From Micrococcales bacterium (GTDB lineage: Bacteria > Actinomycetota > Actinomycetes > Actinomycetales > Microbacteriaceae), in assembly GCA_947454255.1 (NCBI GenBank), contig CANGIU010000002.1:38943-102942 (forward strand): DNA of 64,000 bases. Direction: 5' to 3'. Below the pieces are notes generated by a model. The model ran no database searches, was not told where the DNA came from, and worked only from the letters and a program-made list of their open reading frames with translations. A program made the translations under genes and the position numbers. This document shows, in pieces, positions 1 to 9,069 of this stretch (positions are counted from its first letter, which is position 1; the number at the start of each line of letters is the position of its first letter).

Positions 1-671
1 GGAGCAACTGTTGCTGCTAAATCTCCACCTTGAATACGAGAAAGTTGAATGATTTCCTTAACCAATGAACCAAGTCGTTTTGATTCACGTTGCAGGTTCT
101 TCGCAAACTTCTTTACCTGTTCTGGATTATCAATAGCTACCTGAAGTGCCTCAGAAAGGAGTGAGATTGAACTAATCGGAGTCTTAAGTTCATGAGAGAT
201 GTTCTCAACGAAGTCTCGTCTAGTCTCGTCAAGACGTTTTGCCTCAGTTCTATCTTCAACAACGAGAATGATGTGTGAATCATCAAGTGCTGTGGCTTTA
301 ACCGAGAGTTCAACCTTTGCAGTGCGAAGGTTACGAGCAAAACTTATTTCCTCTGTGAGGGTTTCACCTGCTGACCTAGCTCTAACGGCCAAGTCCTTTA
401 GCTCGTCACTGGTTAGGTGGCCGTATTCAACTAGGCCCATCTCGTTTGCAATTTCGGTATTGACGACCACCTTGTTCAGTCTGTCCAGTACTACACCGGC
501 AACTGAGAGAACTTCTAGAAAGGCGATGGCATCGGCAGGAGATGTCTTGAGTGCAACTGTGGTTGGCACTTGATCCTCTCGCTTCCTGTCTCTCGTGAGC
601 ATGAACAAAATCAACCAGGCTATGGCTGCACCGATGCAGATACCTAGAATCAAGGTCTGAATATTGTTCAC
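1..671 (-). CDS. senX3: Sensor histidine kinase, SenX3-like (partial, C-terminus off the left edge)
   Basis: About 223 N-terminal residues are visible, read from a GTG at 671; the ATG two bases upstream is out of frame and followed at once by a stop. Residues about 5-23 are one hydrophobic segment, then a PAS-like region, then the histidine kinase dimerisation box (FVENISHELKTP) with the phospho-acceptor His near residue 160. The ATPase domain lies outside the window. The family senses phosphate status with PhoU and the Pst transporter and phosphorylates RegX3. The divergent phoU and nearby gpmA match the senX3-regX3-gpm neighbourhood of mycobacteria. The kinase call is firm; the SenX3 name rests on H-box context and neighbours. 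Confidence 0.85.
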   Translation of the reverse strand, partial: MNNIQTLILGICIGAAIAWLILFMLTRDRKREDQVPTTVALKTSPADAIAFLEVLSVAGVVLDRLNKVVVNTEIANEMGLVEYGHLTSDELKDLAVRARSAGETLTEEISFARNLRTAKVELSVKATALDDSHIILVVEDRTEAKRLDETRRDFVENISHELKTPISSISLLSEALQVAIDNPEQVKKFAKNLQRESKRLGSLVKEIIQLSRIQGGDLAATVA

Positions 672-810
672 ATGGTTAAGACTATTTCATTCTCACAGAA
701 CCTAGAATTAGAGCCAGAGGTAAAGGGGCTCGCTCCTTTAGTGTTCACTTAGTCTTCCCAATTGGTTAACTTCTAACTGAAAAGGTTGCCTGAAAGAAAG
801 TAGTCCGAAA

Positions 811-1464
811 ATGAACGAGATTTTCCGCAGCGACCTAGCCGAAGTGCAGGTAAGGCTAGTTGACCTATCTGAGCAAGTTACCGAGATCATGGAGAAGGCA
901 TCGATGGCCTTCCTGAACTCAGATGTTCGCAAGGCCGATGAAGCTATCGCCCTAGCCGAAGTTAATGAGGAAAAAGCTCTAGCAATTGACGAACTTGCAA
1001 TCAGAATCCTGGGCAGGCAGTCTCCTGTTGCTAGAGATCTAAGAGTTTTGGTTTCAGCTCTTCGAATCAGCGCATCTCTTGAGCGCATGGGTGCGCTTGC
1101 CGGACACATTGCGACCATCTCTAGATTCCGCCACCCTGAATCAGCAGTTCCTGAAGCACTACGCAAGACTTTCAGTGAGATGGGTGCTTTGGACTGTGCT
1201 CTATCTCGCAAACTAACCCAACTGCTTAGAAACCCAGATGTTGATCTAGCCAAGAGCATTCAGGGCGAAGATGCCAGAGTTGACGAATTACACCGCTCAG
1301 TGTTTGAGGTTGTTCTAAACCCGAGCTGGAAAGAAAACGCGATGTATACCGTGGATGTGACTCTAGCTAGCCGTTACCACGAGAGATTTGCAGATCACGT
1401 TGTGGATATCTCCGCTAAGGTCGCTTACCTGACTACTGGCGACTGGTCAGAAATCGAAGCTTAA
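811..1464 (+). CDS. phoU: Phosphate signalling protein PhoU
   Basis: The 217-residue length is normal for PhoU. Two three-helix PhoU repeats are visible, roughly residues 8-100 and 112-205, with the typical run RDLRVLVSALRISASLERMG at 75-94 and the matching DVTLASRYHERFADHVVDI at 182-200. PhoU links the Pst phosphate transporter to the phosphate-responsive kinase and restrains phosphate uptake. It is divergent from the senX3-like kinase across about 140 bases, so both promoters probably lie in that gap. No pst genes are in view. The gene ends three bases before the convergent gpmA stop. Confidence 0.93.
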   Translation: MNEIFRSDLAEVQVRLVDLSEQVTEIMEKASMAFLNSDVRKADEAIALAEVNEEKALAIDELAIRILGRQSPVARDLRVLVSALRISASLERMGALAGHIATISRFRHPESAVPEALRKTFSEMGALDCALSRKLTQLLRNPDVDLAKSIQGEDARVDELHRSVFEVVLNPSWKENAMYTVDVTLASRYHERFADHVVDISAKVAYLTTGDWSEIEA

Positions 1465-1467
1465 GAA

Positions 1468-2217
1468 CTACTTCTTACCTTGATTAGCAACTGCTGCTGC
1501 ACCTGCAGCTGCTGCCTCTGGATCTAAATACTCTCCGCCTGGAACAAGCGGCTTGAAATTAGCGTCTAATTTATAAACCAATGGAATGCCAGTTGGAATA
1601 TTTAGTTCAGCGATCTCGTCATCACTAACCCCATCAAGATGCTTTACCAATGCGCGCAAAGAATTACCGTGTGCTGTTACCAAAACAGTTTTGCCCGTAA
1701 CCAAATCCTGACTAATTTCTTTTTCCCAAAGCGGCATCATTCGAATCAAGACATCTTTTAGACACTCAGTTTTAGGAAGAGCTGTTCCTAGATCTGCATA
1801 TCTTTCATCGTGCGCTTGAGAGTACTGGTCATTGTCGTCAATCGGCGGTGGCGGAACATCAAATGATCTACGCCAGATTTGGAATTGTTCTGGTCCGTAT
1901 TCAGCCAAAGTTTGAGCTTTATCTTTACCCTGCAAAGCACCGTAGTGACGTTCGTTTAGTCTCCAGTCACGTTTGACATCTATCCATGATCGATTGGCAG
2001 CATCAAGAGCGATATTCGCGGTATTGATCGCACGCTTAAGTCTTGATGTGTATAGCAGGTCTGGCTTTAGGCCAGACGCAGCTAGTAACTCACCTGCACG
2101 TTTAGCCTCCTGGCGACCTAGGTCACTTAGGTCAACATCAACCCAACCGGTGAACAGGTTCTCCTGATTCCAAACCGAATTGCCGTGACGTAAGAGGATG
2201 AGTGTGTATTCAGACAT
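1468..2217 (-). CDS. gpmA: 2,3-bisphosphoglycerate-dependent phosphoglycerate mutase
   Basis: A 249-residue cytosolic enzyme interconverting 3- and 2-phosphoglycerate in glycolysis and gluconeogenesis. The signature [18 protein letters not shown] puts the phospho-accepting His at residue 11; the partner catalytic residues are Glu89 in [10 protein letters not shown] and His183 in VTAHGNS. Length and motif order match the dPGM family rather than the shorter phosphatases of the same superfamily. The C-terminus is a low-complexity Ala-rich tail. The gene lies convergent to phoU and divergent from the methyltransferase gene 59 bases away. Confidence 0.95.
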   Translation of the reverse strand: MSEYTLILLRHGNSVWNQENLFTGWVDVDLSDLGRQEAKRAGELLAASGLKPDLLYTSRLKRAINTANIALDAANRSWIDVKRDWRLNERHYGALQGKDKAQTLAEYGPEQFQIWRRSFDVPPPPIDDNDQYSQAHDERYADLGTALPKTECLKDVLIRMMPLWEKEISQDLVTGKTVLVTAHGNSLRALVKHLDGVSDDEIAELNIPTGIPLVYKLDANFKPLVPGGEYLDPEAAAAGAAAVANQGKK

Positions 2218-2276
2218 AGTCTCAAGTTTACCGAGTCCAGCAACAAGTTCACTTTAGGTTAGTTAGCCTAGATAGC

Positions 2277-3083
2277 GTGCAGAGCAAGAAACCGATTGGG
2301 ACCATAACTCGAGGGACCACTAACCCCAATCGACTAAGAAGAGTTGATAGATATATCGCTAACCTTCCAGAGCTTCGGACTGCAACCGAACCCATAGTGG
2401 TAGATCTTGGGTTTGGGGCTAATCCAACCACGGCAATCGAGATGCTCGAACGATTGTCTTCAGTTCAACCAAATATCACTGTTGTCGGCATTGAGATTGA
2501 TCGTGAAAGAGTTACCAAAGCTCTTCCATTTCAAAAAACCAACCTCCTATTTGGTCTTGGTGGTTTTGAAGTTCCACTTCCTAGCCCACTCAAAGCCACA
2601 GAGAAAGTAACCGTCATACGTGCCTTGAATGTGCTTCGCCAATACGACGAGAGCGAAGTAAAGGGTGCTTGGGAATTGATGCAAGCGAGACTTACCGAGA
2701 AAGGCTCAATTATCGAGGGAACCTGTGATGAGATTGGGCGAATTGCAGCTTGGGTAACTTTGAACCAATCTGGTCCGAAACTATTCACTATTTCTTTGAA
2801 GCTTCGTGGACTGAATAAGCCGTCTAAAGTCGCAGAGCGATTACCTAAAGTTTTGATTCATCACAATGTTGAGGGGGAATCGATACATCGATTGCTTACC
2901 GATTTGGATGCCGCTTGGGCAACACATGCACCTTTAGGAATTTTCTCACCAGCACAACGCTTTGTTGCCTGTGCTCAGGATTTAAAAGCAAAAGGGTGGC
3001 CGGTAACACCTGAACCTAAACGTTGGCGACTTGGCGAACTAACTTTGAGCTGGGAAAGCGTTGCTCCCCTAAACTTCAGGTAA
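2277..3083 (+). CDS. Class I SAM-dependent methyltransferase-like protein
   Basis: A 268-residue protein starting at a GTG. Residues 41-52 (VVDLGFGANPTT) look like the glycine-rich SAM-binding motif I, followed by an acidic end of strand 2 (VGIEID near residue 72). The domain spans roughly 35-190, with a C-terminal extension of unknown role. Substrate is not predictable; no target-specific motif is visible. The last 15 bases overlap the convergent FUSC gene. The ORF has normal codon use and long span, so it is real; the methyltransferase call rests on motif I and fold-like spacing. Confidence 0.8.
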   Translation: MQSKKPIGTITRGTTNPNRLRRVDRYIANLPELRTATEPIVVDLGFGANPTTAIEMLERLSSVQPNITVVGIEIDRERVTKALPFQKTNLLFGLGGFEVPLPSPLKATEKVTVIRALNVLRQYDESEVKGAWELMQARLTEKGSIIEGTCDEIGRIAAWVTLNQSGPKLFTISLKLRGLNKPSKVAERLPKVLIHHNVEGESIHRLLTDLDAAWATHAPLGIFSPAQRFVACAQDLKAKGWPVTPEPKRWRLGELTLSWESVAPLNFR

Positions 3084-4154
3084 TTCAGCCCTGGCATCAT
3101 CTTCAGACATTCCTGAAGCACAGAGTAAATCAACAACCAATGGGCGAAGCAATAGCAAGACTGATGCTTCACGAATCTGATCGGCAATACCAAAGCGTTT
3201 TGGATCTAATTGCCTAATTATTTCCAACAGTTCTTGTTCTGCATTCTCGAGTGCTTCTGAATCATTTAGTCCTTCACGCATGAGCGACACAGCGGAATGT
3301 AATTGATCACAGAGGTCGGCAAGATAAGCCCTGGGGGTTCCGTCTTTGAGCAGGAAGTCGACTCGTCTAACAATTACCCTTAGGTTTCTGGTTGCTAGAT
3401 CCATGCCACGCATTAGCCTGACCTGCCCTTTTAGTTCATCACGATATTTATTTAGAAATGGACTTATTCTGCTGATAGCAACTGCGCTATCAAGTGACAT
3501 TCTCCAGTTATCGATCAATGGCTGTGATTTACGAACCTTTCTCAATGCATCATCAGCGACATCCATGTTCACATCTCTTAGCGCTAGACGCAATGAATCC
3601 AAGCTTTCAATAAAGAAATCAAAGAGCTTGTTGGCATCAGTTCTAGCAAGACCTCTAGGGTCTCTAGGGATTAGAGCGGTGACAATGATTGCTAGTAATC
3701 CGCCAATGAGTCCATCAGAAGTTCTGATAAAAACTCCACCCGGGGGAACTGGCAACAACTGCACCAACATGGCTTGGATTCCTGCAGTTAGTGCAAAGGC
3801 AGAACTACCAGAAATAAACCTTGCTGATAGTAAGACCACAATGAGAACTAAACCAAGCTGCCAAACCCCATTACCTAAAACCGATAAGGCTATGTCGCTT
3901 ATCGCAACTCCAACAACCATTCCAATTGCTGTCTGCAATATTCTCCGTGGTCTTGCATCTCTTGAGAAACCTAGCGATGTAATGCAAACCGTTATGGCAA
4001 GAAGTGGTGTCTGATGACCAAAAATGTAGTGCGCTAAAGAGTAAGCCAACAGAGCGCCGACGGTGATCTGAATTGCAGGAGCAATAGATTCGATTACCCG
4101 CCGGGTTGACTCTTTGAGACTCCAATGCAAAGAGTTCTTAGTTTTCTTTGCCAC
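3069..4154 (-). CDS. FUSC/aromatic acid exporter-like membrane protein
   Basis: A 361-residue protein whose first half (about residues 20-165) holds five or six hydrophobic segments and whose second half (about 175-345) is a soluble helical domain. That layout, including the sequence about SRDARPRRILQTAIG and a short-loop repeat of membrane helices, matches the FUSC (fusaric acid resistance / aromatic acid exporter) family. The role is presumed efflux of organic acids or envelope-related transport; the substrate is unknown. Its start overlaps the end of the upstream ygfZ gene by 17 bases, suggesting translational coupling. The 3' end overlaps the convergent methyltransferase gene by 15 bases. 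Confidence 0.8.
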   Translation of the reverse strand: MAKKTKNSLHWSLKESTRRVIESIAPAIQITVGALLAYSLAHYIFGHQTPLLAITVCITSLGFSRDARPRRILQTAIGMVVGVAISDIALSVLGNGVWQLGLVLIVVLLSARFISGSSAFALTAGIQAMLVQLLPVPPGGVFIRTSDGLIGGLLAIIVTALIPRDPRGLARTDANKLFDFFIESLDSLRLALRDVNMDVADDALRKVRKSQPLIDNWRMSLDSAVAISRISPFLNKYRDELKGQVRLMRGMDLATRNLRVIVRRVDFLLKDGTPRAYLADLCDQLHSAVSLMREGLNDSEALENAEQELLEIIRQLDPKRFGIADQIREASVLLLLRPLVVDLLCASGMSEDDARAELPEV

Positions 4155-5148
4155 GCTTAGCCCTAAACTCTCCTAAGTCAACAACTGCTCCTGCAGACGC
4201 CGGAACAATCTCTTCCTGGTGTGCTGAAAGTTTCTCACCACTATTTAGACAATGAACCATTAGCACGTCCGAAATAGGAACATTTCTCTTTACCAAGGCA
4301 AGTGCTATTGGTCCCATCTCATAGTGCTGACCTACTGTAGTGATCTTGCCAATTAGATTCTCAGCCTGGTAAAGCTCATCACCTATTTCTGGAAGCGCAT
4401 GACCTGAACCATCTAAGTGAAGTAAGACCAATCTCCTTGGTGGATGCCCTAGGTTGTGAATCTTGGCAACAGCTTCCTGCCCCCTGTAACAACCCTTGCT
4501 CAAGTGAACCGCGGTTGCTAACCAGTCGTACTCGTGAGGCAAAGACTTTTCATCAATCTCATTAGGGCCAGTAGGTCGGTGACTTGCTACCCGCAAAGCA
4601 TCAATGACCATTGTTCCTGCTTTACCAAAGTGATTCCAAACGTTTTCAGAATCAGCAAGCGGAATTAGGCTCTCTCGATAAAGCCAGCTCTCTTCACTTC
4701 CTTGCCCATAGCGGTAACCACCAGAAGTGATTTCTGGCCAAGGGTCAACCCACTGCAATGCAGAGCCTTGGACAGCTGTATTCCAGGTGGCTATTACGGC
4801 AAAATCTGCCGAACAATCAGCAATAACTACCTTCGCCCTGAAAACCATTCGTTGGAGTTGCGTGAGCAGCTCTTCAAACCCAGTTTTGAAAGTTATTAGC
4901 CAAGCTTTCTCACCATCATCAACAATATGAAAATCTCTAACAATATGTCCTTGTGGATCTAACCAAAGTGCCTCGACTGATTCGCCAAGCAATAACTCAT
5001 CAAGTTTTTGAGAGAAAAGATCATTAAGCCAAGTCAACCGGTCTTCACCTGAGACAGTAAAGACAACTTTCTCTGATAGCAGGACCGCGCTCTTGCCAGC
5101 TAAGAATTCACGCTGTTCAACTAAGGGGTTAGCGAAACTCTGTGTCAT
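4138..5148 (-). CDS. ygfZ: YgfZ/GcvT-family folate-binding protein
   Basis: A 336-residue member of the YgfZ group, which resembles the glycine cleavage T protein but acts in iron-sulfur cluster enzyme maturation in a folate-dependent way. The diagnostic motif K-G-C-Y-x-G-Q-E is intact at residues 218-225 (KGCYRGQE), including the conserved Cys220. N-terminal residues 20-120 look like the aminomethyltransferase folate-binding part. The gene shares one base with the nitrobindin-like gene upstream and overlaps the FUSC gene downstream, so the three are probably one transcript. Confidence 0.9.
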   Translation of the reverse strand: MTQSFANPLVEQREFLAGKSAVLLSEKVVFTVSGEDRLTWLNDLFSQKLDELLLGESVEALWLDPQGHIVRDFHIVDDGEKAWLITFKTGFEELLTQLQRMVFRAKVVIADCSADFAVIATWNTAVQGSALQWVDPWPEITSGGYRYGQGSEESWLYRESLIPLADSENVWNHFGKAGTMVIDALRVASHRPTGPNEIDEKSLPHEYDWLATAVHLSKGCYRGQEAVAKIHNLGHPPRRLVLLHLDGSGHALPEIGDELYQAENLIGKITTVGQHYEMGPIALALVKRNVPISDVLMVHCLNSGEKLSAHQEEIVPASAGAVVDLGEFRAKRGKEN

Positions 5149-5795
5149 TAGGAGATTCGTTCTAATTCAACCGACACCAGAGGAACCAAAGGCTCTCTAA
5201 CACTTGCGGCGACTTCCATAACCCAAAGTAAGTTGTTGACGCCTTCTTTAGTTAGTGTTCCATATAATCTTTCGGCGTAACCCCAGCTCTTACCCGCTTC
5301 AACAAGATGGTTCGGCATATGTGAGCCGGCAACCGTGCGTAAATCAATTCGCCCAGCTTTGACTTGACCTGAGTAAAACTCATAAGCACCACTTGGATGA
5401 ATAATTGACGCTTCAATATCAAAACCACCACGCTCATTGCGAAGCTTCTCTAGATCTTCAGCTGTTTTGATTGTTGGGGAACCAGTTCCAGGAAGCAATG
5501 AAGGTCCGTGATCAGCAGACTCTGTATCTCTAACTAACCGCCAAAATCCAAGCTCCGCTGGAAGTTCGATATCCTCTGAGCCATCCGATGTATTTCCTAG
5601 CAATCTAGAGGTTGCGTGATAGGTGAGGTAATTACCGGTGCCATAAGAGAAAGTAACCTGCTGTTGCAGTTTCTGCTCAACCGACTCTTCTTTGCTTACA
5701 AACTTATTTGAGACGACCCCAACGCCCTGCCATGATCCAACTAGGAAGGCCAGTGGAGTTAATTCAACTGGTAGCCCCTCGGGTAAGGTGAACAA
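5148..5795 (-). CDS. Nitrobindin/FABP-fold heme-binding beta-barrel protein
   Basis: A 215-residue protein of the actinobacterial FABP/nitrobindin family (DUF1794). The family hallmark GxWxGxG is at residues 20-26 (GSWQGVG), followed by alternating strand-like segments and the RLYGTLT stretch near the C-terminus. Family members bind haem and can isomerise peroxynitrite. In relatives, as I recall them, the last strand holds a histidine (QPHLSA-like) that ligates haem; here the matching segment reads PLVPLVSVEL, so the ligand seems to be lost. The start is TTG, directly after an in-frame TAG, with AAGGG upstream as ribosome site. An ygfZ gene overlaps its stop by one base. Confidence 0.82.
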   Translation of the reverse strand: MFTLPEGLPVELTPLAFLVGSWQGVGVVSNKFVSKEESVEQKLQQQVTFSYGTGNYLTYHATSRLLGNTSDGSEDIELPAELGFWRLVRDTESADHGPSLLPGTGSPTIKTAEDLEKLRNERGGFDIEASIIHPSGAYEFYSGQVKAGRIDLRTVAGSHMPNHLVEAGKSWGYAERLYGTLTKEGVNNLLWVMEVAASVREPLVPLVSVELERIS

Positions 5796-5900
5796 CTAGC
5801 GCTGACCCTTAAAGAGCTTGTATAGAACGAGGATGCTAACCGCACCAATGGCAAGACCTGCGATTACAAGCAGTCCTAAAAAGAAGATATCTAGAGGCAT
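5796..5900 (-). CDS. 34-residue single-span membrane peptide
   Basis: ATG at 5900 opens a 34-residue frame (MPLDIFFLGLLVIAG...FKGQR) ending at TAG 5798-5796. Residues 4-26 form one hydrophobic helix followed by a basic tail (YKLFKGQR), a plausible type I-like small membrane protein. It begins nine bases after the stop of the 89-residue membrane gene and its stop touches the TTG of the nitrobindin-like gene, all in one direction, so coupled translation is likely. It is in the same reading frame as the downstream gene with a single amber codon between. No clear Shine-Dalgarno precedes it. Function unknown. Confidence 0.6.
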   Translation of the reverse strand: MPLDIFFLGLLVIAGLAIGAVSILVLYKLFKGQR

Positions 5901-5909
5901 GGTTCAAGT

Positions 5910-6179
5910 TTATGGGGTGAGGAAAATATACAGACCGGCAACAGCCAAAATCGCGTAAGTGCCACCCGCTGTGTATATGAGTCTTCTGACAATGCCTTCA
6001 GCGTGGCTAGTAAAGAGGTTAATCAAAGAAACTAGTCCGATACCGCCAGCAGCTAAGACTCCAAAGGCTCTGATGGCATCGTTCTTTTCCAGGACGATGA
6101 TGGCAAGAACTGCCCCAACGCTAACGAACCCCCAGACCAGGGCAATATAAAGCCAGTCTTTCTTCACAAATCCCATCAT
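5910..6179 (-). CDS. Small membrane protein, 89 residues
   Basis: Two or three hydrophobic segments are visible (about residues 11-30, 38-53 and 68-87) separated by short charged loops. I do not recognise the family. It is the first gene of a minus-strand set (this gene, the 34-residue peptide, nitrobindin-like, ygfZ, FUSC) and is divergent from the GlnR-like regulator across about 43 bases, so a promoter for the set should lie there. Adjacent ATG codons give two possible starts one residue apart. Confidence 0.75.
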   Translation of the reverse strand: MMGFVKKDWLYIALVWGFVSVGAVLAIIVLEKNDAIRAFGVLAAGGIGLVSLINLFTSHAEGIVRRLIYTAGGTYAILAVAGLYIFLTP

Positions 6180-6222
6180 GCCCTATGGCAGGTAGGATTT
6201 AAGAACTAAAACAGGAGGCAAA

Positions 6223-6906
6223 TTGGCACATTTGCTAGTTATATCTGAGCAGGCGGAGAACACCATCCTCCCCTCGCTAGCACTGCTGAGCCATAAGGTT
6301 CGCCAGATTAGCGCCGAGCCTGCCGCTCTCATGAACGCACCAGTTGCCGATCTCATCCTCCTAGATGCTCGTAAAGATTTAGTCGCTGCCAAATCTTTAG
6401 CCACTTTGCTAAAGACCACAGGGCTATCAAGCCCTATGTTCCTAGTCCTAAGTGAAGGTGGCTTAGCAGCCATCTCCAGCGACTGGGGTGCAGACGACTT
6501 TTTGCTTGATTCAGCCGGACCTGCTGAAATTGATGCTCGTATTCGACTAGCGCTGACTAAAACCACCAAGAGTGAATCCGGTAACAAAATCCAGGCTTCC
6601 GGCATCACCATTGACGAGGTCTCTTACTCAGCTAAGTGTCATGGTCAACCGATGGACCTTACCTATAAGGAATTCGAATTGCTAAAGTTCCTTGTGCAAC
6701 AGCCAGGTCGAGTATTTACGCGCGATCAACTTCTGAGTGAAGTCTGGGGTTACGACTACTTTGGTGGTACTAGAACAGTTGATGTCCATATTCGAAGGCT
6801 TCGAGCCAAATTGGGCGATCTAGAAAGCTTGATTGGGACTGTTAGAAACGTTGGGTATCGATTCAACTCTGTAGCAGAATCAGATTCGGTGCAGGGTAGT
6901 TACTAA
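6223..6906 (+). CDS. glnR: OmpR/PhoB-type response regulator, GlnR-like
   Basis: A 227-residue regulator with an N-terminal receiver-like domain (1-115) and a C-terminal winged helix (about 125-220) containing the typical [20 protein letters not shown] and [14 protein letters not shown] segments. The receiver resembles mycobacterial GlnR ([11 protein letters not shown] with Asp48, [20 protein letters not shown]), an orphan regulator of nitrogen assimilation. The start is TTG with AGGAGG at 6213-6218, four bases away. No histidine kinase gene is adjacent, as expected for an orphan. Placement directly upstream of ppk suggests that nitrogen and polyphosphate control are linked here (inference). 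Confidence 0.85.
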   Translation: MAHLLVISEQAENTILPSLALLSHKVRQISAEPAALMNAPVADLILLDARKDLVAAKSLATLLKTTGLSSPMFLVLSEGGLAAISSDWGADDFLLDSAGPAEIDARIRLALTKTTKSESGNKIQASGITIDEVSYSAKCHGQPMDLTYKEFELLKFLVQQPGRVFTRDQLLSEVWGYDYFGGTRTVDVHIRRLRAKLGDLESLIGTVRNVGYRFNSVAESDSVQGSY

Positions 6907-6948
6907 CTGTTCACCAACTAGCAAACAATTACTGCGAGGATAAAGAGC

Positions 6949-9069
6949 ATGTCTGAAGAGACCATGGGAATCACATTGCCGCCAACCGGCCATGATCTTC
7001 CCGTCGACCGTTTCTTGGATAGAGAACTCTCTTGGTTGTCCTTCAATGAACGTGTTCTTGAACTTGCTGAGGATGAATCACTTCCACTTTTAGAGCGAGT
7101 GAACTTCATGGGCATCTTTGCCTCCAACCTTGATGAATTCTTCATGGTTAGAGTTGCAGGTCTTAAGCGCAGAATCGCAACCGGTCTAGCAGTCACCTCT
7201 ACATCGGGATTAGAACCTCAAGAAGTGCTTACCCAGATTAGCCAGTCTGCTCACAAGCTTCAGCAGCGTCACTCTCAGTTGTTTATTAAGACAATCGAAC
7301 CTTCGTTAGAACAAGCTCGGATTAGCATCACTCGTTGGGCAAACCTTGATGAAACAGAGAAAAATACTCTTTCTGCTTACTACTCTTCACAAATTTTCCC
7401 AGTTCTCACTCCGCTGGCTGTTGATCCTGCTCACCCTTTTCCATACATCTCAGGGCTCTCACTTAACATCGCAGTAATGGTTAAGCACCCAGAACATGAA
7501 GACAAACTTTTTGCACGTCTAAAGGTTCCACCAACGCTGCCAAGATTCGTTAGAGTCCCAGGAGCAAGCTCTGGAGTCAAGTTTGTTACTTTGGAAGAAA
7601 TTATCGGTGAACACCTAGGTTCACTCTTTGAGGGCATGGAAGTTCTTCAGCACCACACCTTCAGAGTTACCCGTAACGAAGATCTAGATGTTGATGAAGA
7701 CGAAGCAGAAAACCTTCTAAAAGCTCTAGAAGAAGAATTAAAGCGCAGACGCTTTGGCCCTGCTGTCCGCCTTGAAGTTTCCAGCACGATTGATTCAGAA
7801 GTTCTAGATCTGCTCAAGCAAGAATTGGATATCGAATCTGAGGATGTTTATTCACTAGAGGGGCCTCTTGATCTAACTGGGCTTAGTGATATTGCGTTTA
7901 TGAGACGTCCGGAACTTCACTACCCACCACACCAAATTATTACTAATCGTCAGTTGCAGTCAGCAAACGATGAGGGCAGAAGCATTTTCAGCGCTATGCG
8001 CCAAAAGGACATATTGCTGCACCATCCTTATGAATCATTTGCAACCAGCGTTCAGGCCTTTATCGAACAAGCAGCTACTGACCCTAAAGTCTTTGCCATC
8101 AAGCAGACTCTGTATCGCACTAGCGGTAACTCGCCAATTATCGATGCACTTATTAGCGCGGCTCGAGCTGGTAAACAGGTTCTAGTGCTGGTTGAAATCA
8201 AAGCACGCTTTGATGAAGAAAATAACATTGGCTGGGCGAGAAAGCTAGAGCAGGCTGGCGTTCATGTGGTTTACGGAATCGTGGGACTAAAGACTCACTG
8301 CAAACTTGCCATGGTTATCCGCCAAGAAGAAGGCAGACTCAAGCGTTACTGTCACATTGGAACAGGTAACTACAACCCGAAGACCGCTAGGTTCTATGAA
8401 GACTACGGACTACTTACCAGCCGTGACGAAGTCGGTGAAGACATCGCCAAACTCTTCAACCGACTTTCTGCTTATGCGGAAGATCTTTCATTCAAAGAAC
8501 TTTTGGTTTCACCTGTTGGAGTCCGTCAGGGACTGACCGAACTTATTGAAGCAGAAGCGGCTAATGCTAAGGCCGGTAAAGCTTCTGGTATCCAGATTAA
8601 GTTGAACTCACTTGTTGATGAACAGATTATTGATTCCCTGTATCGCGCTTCTCAAGCAGGAGTGCCAATTGAGATCCTTGTTCGTGGCATGTGTTCTCTT
8701 CGACCTGGAGTTCCAGCCTTAAGTGAAACCATCAAAGTTAGATCAGTTCTTGGCAGGTACCTAGAACACTCTCGAGTCTTTAGATTTGAAAATGAAGGCG
8801 ATGCGATCGTATACATAGGTTCAGCCGACATGATGCATAGAAACCTGGACAGAAGAGTTGAAACACTGGTTCGACTCCGTCAAGCAGACCACCTTGCTGA
8901 GATGAAGAATCTCTTTACCCTTGGTCTTTCTGATACCTCTCATTCTTGGCATCTATACCCTGAAGGTAATTGGTTGAAAAATGGTGGTAAGCAAGCCACT
9001 GCTGAATATATCGATGTGCAAGATCAAATTATGCGGAATGTCCTCTCCAAGAGAAGTGGCAGCAATTAA
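6949..9069 (+). CDS. ppk1: Polyphosphate kinase 1
   Basis: A 706-residue PPK1, normal length, transferring the terminal phosphate of ATP to polyphosphate. It starts with the N-domain signature DRELSWLSFNERVLELA, continues through the head domain and carries two phospholipase D-like C-terminal domains. The autophosphorylated histidine is His469 in RYCHIGTGNYN. Actinobacterial homologues are often named RNA degradosome polyphosphate kinase. It lies 42 bases after the GlnR-like gene, and its stop overlaps the start of the Nudix/SixA gene by one base, indicating a transcriptional unit. Confidence 0.95.
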   Translation: MSEETMGITLPPTGHDLPVDRFLDRELSWLSFNERVLELAEDESLPLLERVNFMGIFASNLDEFFMVRVAGLKRRIATGLAVTSTSGLEPQEVLTQISQSAHKLQQRHSQLFIKTIEPSLEQARISITRWANLDETEKNTLSAYYSSQIFPVLTPLAVDPAHPFPYISGLSLNIAVMVKHPEHEDKLFARLKVPPTLPRFVRVPGASSGVKFVTLEEIIGEHLGSLFEGMEVLQHHTFRVTRNEDLDVDEDEAENLLKALEEELKRRRFGPAVRLEVSSTIDSEVLDLLKQELDIESEDVYSLEGPLDLTGLSDIAFMRRPELHYPPHQIITNRQLQSANDEGRSIFSAMRQKDILLHHPYESFATSVQAFIEQAATDPKVFAIKQTLYRTSGNSPIIDALISAARAGKQVLVLVEIKARFDEENNIGWARKLEQAGVHVVYGIVGLKTHCKLAMVIRQEEGRLKRYCHIGTGNYNPKTARFYEDYGLLTSRDEVGEDIAKLFNRLSAYAEDLSFKELLVSPVGVRQGLTELIEAEAANAKAGKASGIQIKLNSLVDEQIIDSLYRASQAGVPIEILVRGMCSLRPGVPALSETIKVRSVLGRYLEHSRVFRFENEGDAIVYIGSADMMHRNLDRRVETLVRLRQADHLAEMKNLFTLGLSDTSHSWHLYPEGNWLKNGGKQATAEYIDVQDQIMRNVLSKRSGSN

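Noticed and set aside
199..573. Open plus-strand frame of 124 codons at the left edge
   Set aside because: It is antisense to the histidine kinase gene, whose H-box and helix are clear on the minus strand. The plus frame shows no domain.
2255..2275. Possible DtxR/IdeR iron box (TTAGGTTAG then TTAGCCTAG) before the methyltransferase gene
   Set aside because: The left half is perfect, but the right half has three mismatches and the central base is missing, and no iron gene is nearby. Likely chance.
3346..4014. 222-codon plus-strand frame
   Set aside because: Antisense shadow of the FUSC gene; Ser/Thr-rich composition with no domain or ribosome site.
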